NCBI RefSeq assembly: GCF_027580225.2 | Contig: NC_073359.2 | Span: 10,359,001 to 10,423,000, forward strand | Source: Misgurnus anguillicaudatus | Taxonomy: Eukaryota > Chordata > Actinopteri > Cypriniformes > Cobitidae | Direction of reading: 5' to 3' | Length of the DNA: 64,000 bases | In this document: positions 63,689 to 64,000 of the stretch, in pieces | Layout of the letters: every line of letters starts with the position of its first letter | Position numbering within the stretch: position 1 is the stretch's first letter | The notes under the pieces: model-generated | What the model was told of the DNA's origin: nothing | Seen by the model: only the letters and a program-made list of their open reading frames with translations | Database searches by the model: none | Translations under genes and position numbers: made by a program

Positions 63689-63900
63689 TTAAAGGTGCAG
63701 TGTGTAATTTTTAGAAGGATCTCTTGACAGAAATGCAAAATAATATACAGAACTATATGAGCAGGGGTGGATAAAGACTTTTCATAATGAACCGTTATGT
63801 GTTTATTGCCTTAGAATGAGACGTTTTATCTACATACACAGAGGGTCCCCTTACATGGAAGCCGCCATTTTGTGCAGCCATGTTTCTACAGAAGTCCTTA
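63689..63900. mobile_element. MITE, TTAAAGGTGCAGTGTGTAA family (copy 3, cut)
   Basis: Left end and GGTCCCCTTACATGGAAGCC match copies 1 and 2. It is cut at 63900 by another repeat beginning TTAAAGGCAGGGTAGGCAGG, which runs to the window end. Confidence 0.8.
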
Positions 63901-64000
63901 AAGGCAGGGTAGGCAGGAATCATCCAAAAAACCCTCCCACAAGTTTGTCTAAACCGTCCCTACATACAAATGCACAACCAAAATGTAAGTACTCTAAAAA

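Overview
The window is vertebrate nuclear DNA from a teleost, most likely a cypriniform (carp/zebrafish-type) fish. It is AT-rich, with short exons, GT-AG introns and dense small DNA transposons of kinds common in cyprinid genomes. Two protein-coding genes on the + strand can be assembled exon by exon. The rest is introns, transposon debris, microsatellites and decayed gene fragments. Family identifications come from recalled sequence features; no search was run.

Gene 1 (15.9-27.3 kb) is a PIM-family-like kinase gene. A TATA box at 15712 precedes ten exons whose lengths and splice phases agree (2205 nt, 734 codons plus stop). Four exons at the N-terminus are homologous to each other. A large exon follows, built of 67-residue repeats, then five kinase exons with the same intron layout as PIM genes. 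The kinase part is unusual. It keeps the glycine loop, VAIK lysine, catalytic Asp and DFG, but HRD is replaced by QMD and the end of the activation segment (P+1 loop and the PPEW/APE element) is absent. A broken relative lies upstream (9.8-12.1 kb). It has the same shortened exon, plus a premature stop, an internal exon deletion and an inserted transposon.

Gene 2 (38.7 kb to beyond the window) is the 5' half of kcnh1 (EAG1 voltage-gated potassium channel). Seven exons encode the PAS/CAP region, S1-S5 and the pore with an SIGFGN filter. The exons for S6, C-linker and CNBHD are not visible and should lie past 64 kb. The optional S3-S4 linker extension found in mammals is not encoded here.

Layout: 1-9.1 kb transposons, including a 2.3 kb foldback and a tRNA-derived SINE with a 14-bp target duplication; 9.1-14.1 kb broken kinase relative, LINE fragment and unassigned ORFs; 15.7-27.3 kb kinase gene with a 2.1 kb TA-flanked element in intron 1; 28-37.7 kb intergenic, with two hAT-like insertions, unassigned exon-like pieces and a second foldback; 38.5-54.7 kb kcnh1; 54.7-64 kb kcnh1 intron 7 with a 2.5 kb element holding five 53-bp palindromic repeats, and a candidate promoter/first exon near 62.6-62.9 kb.

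The strongest candidates for something undescribed are the repeat-built, activation-segment-lacking PIM-like kinase and a decayed copy of its upstream promoter region inside a kcnh1 intron.
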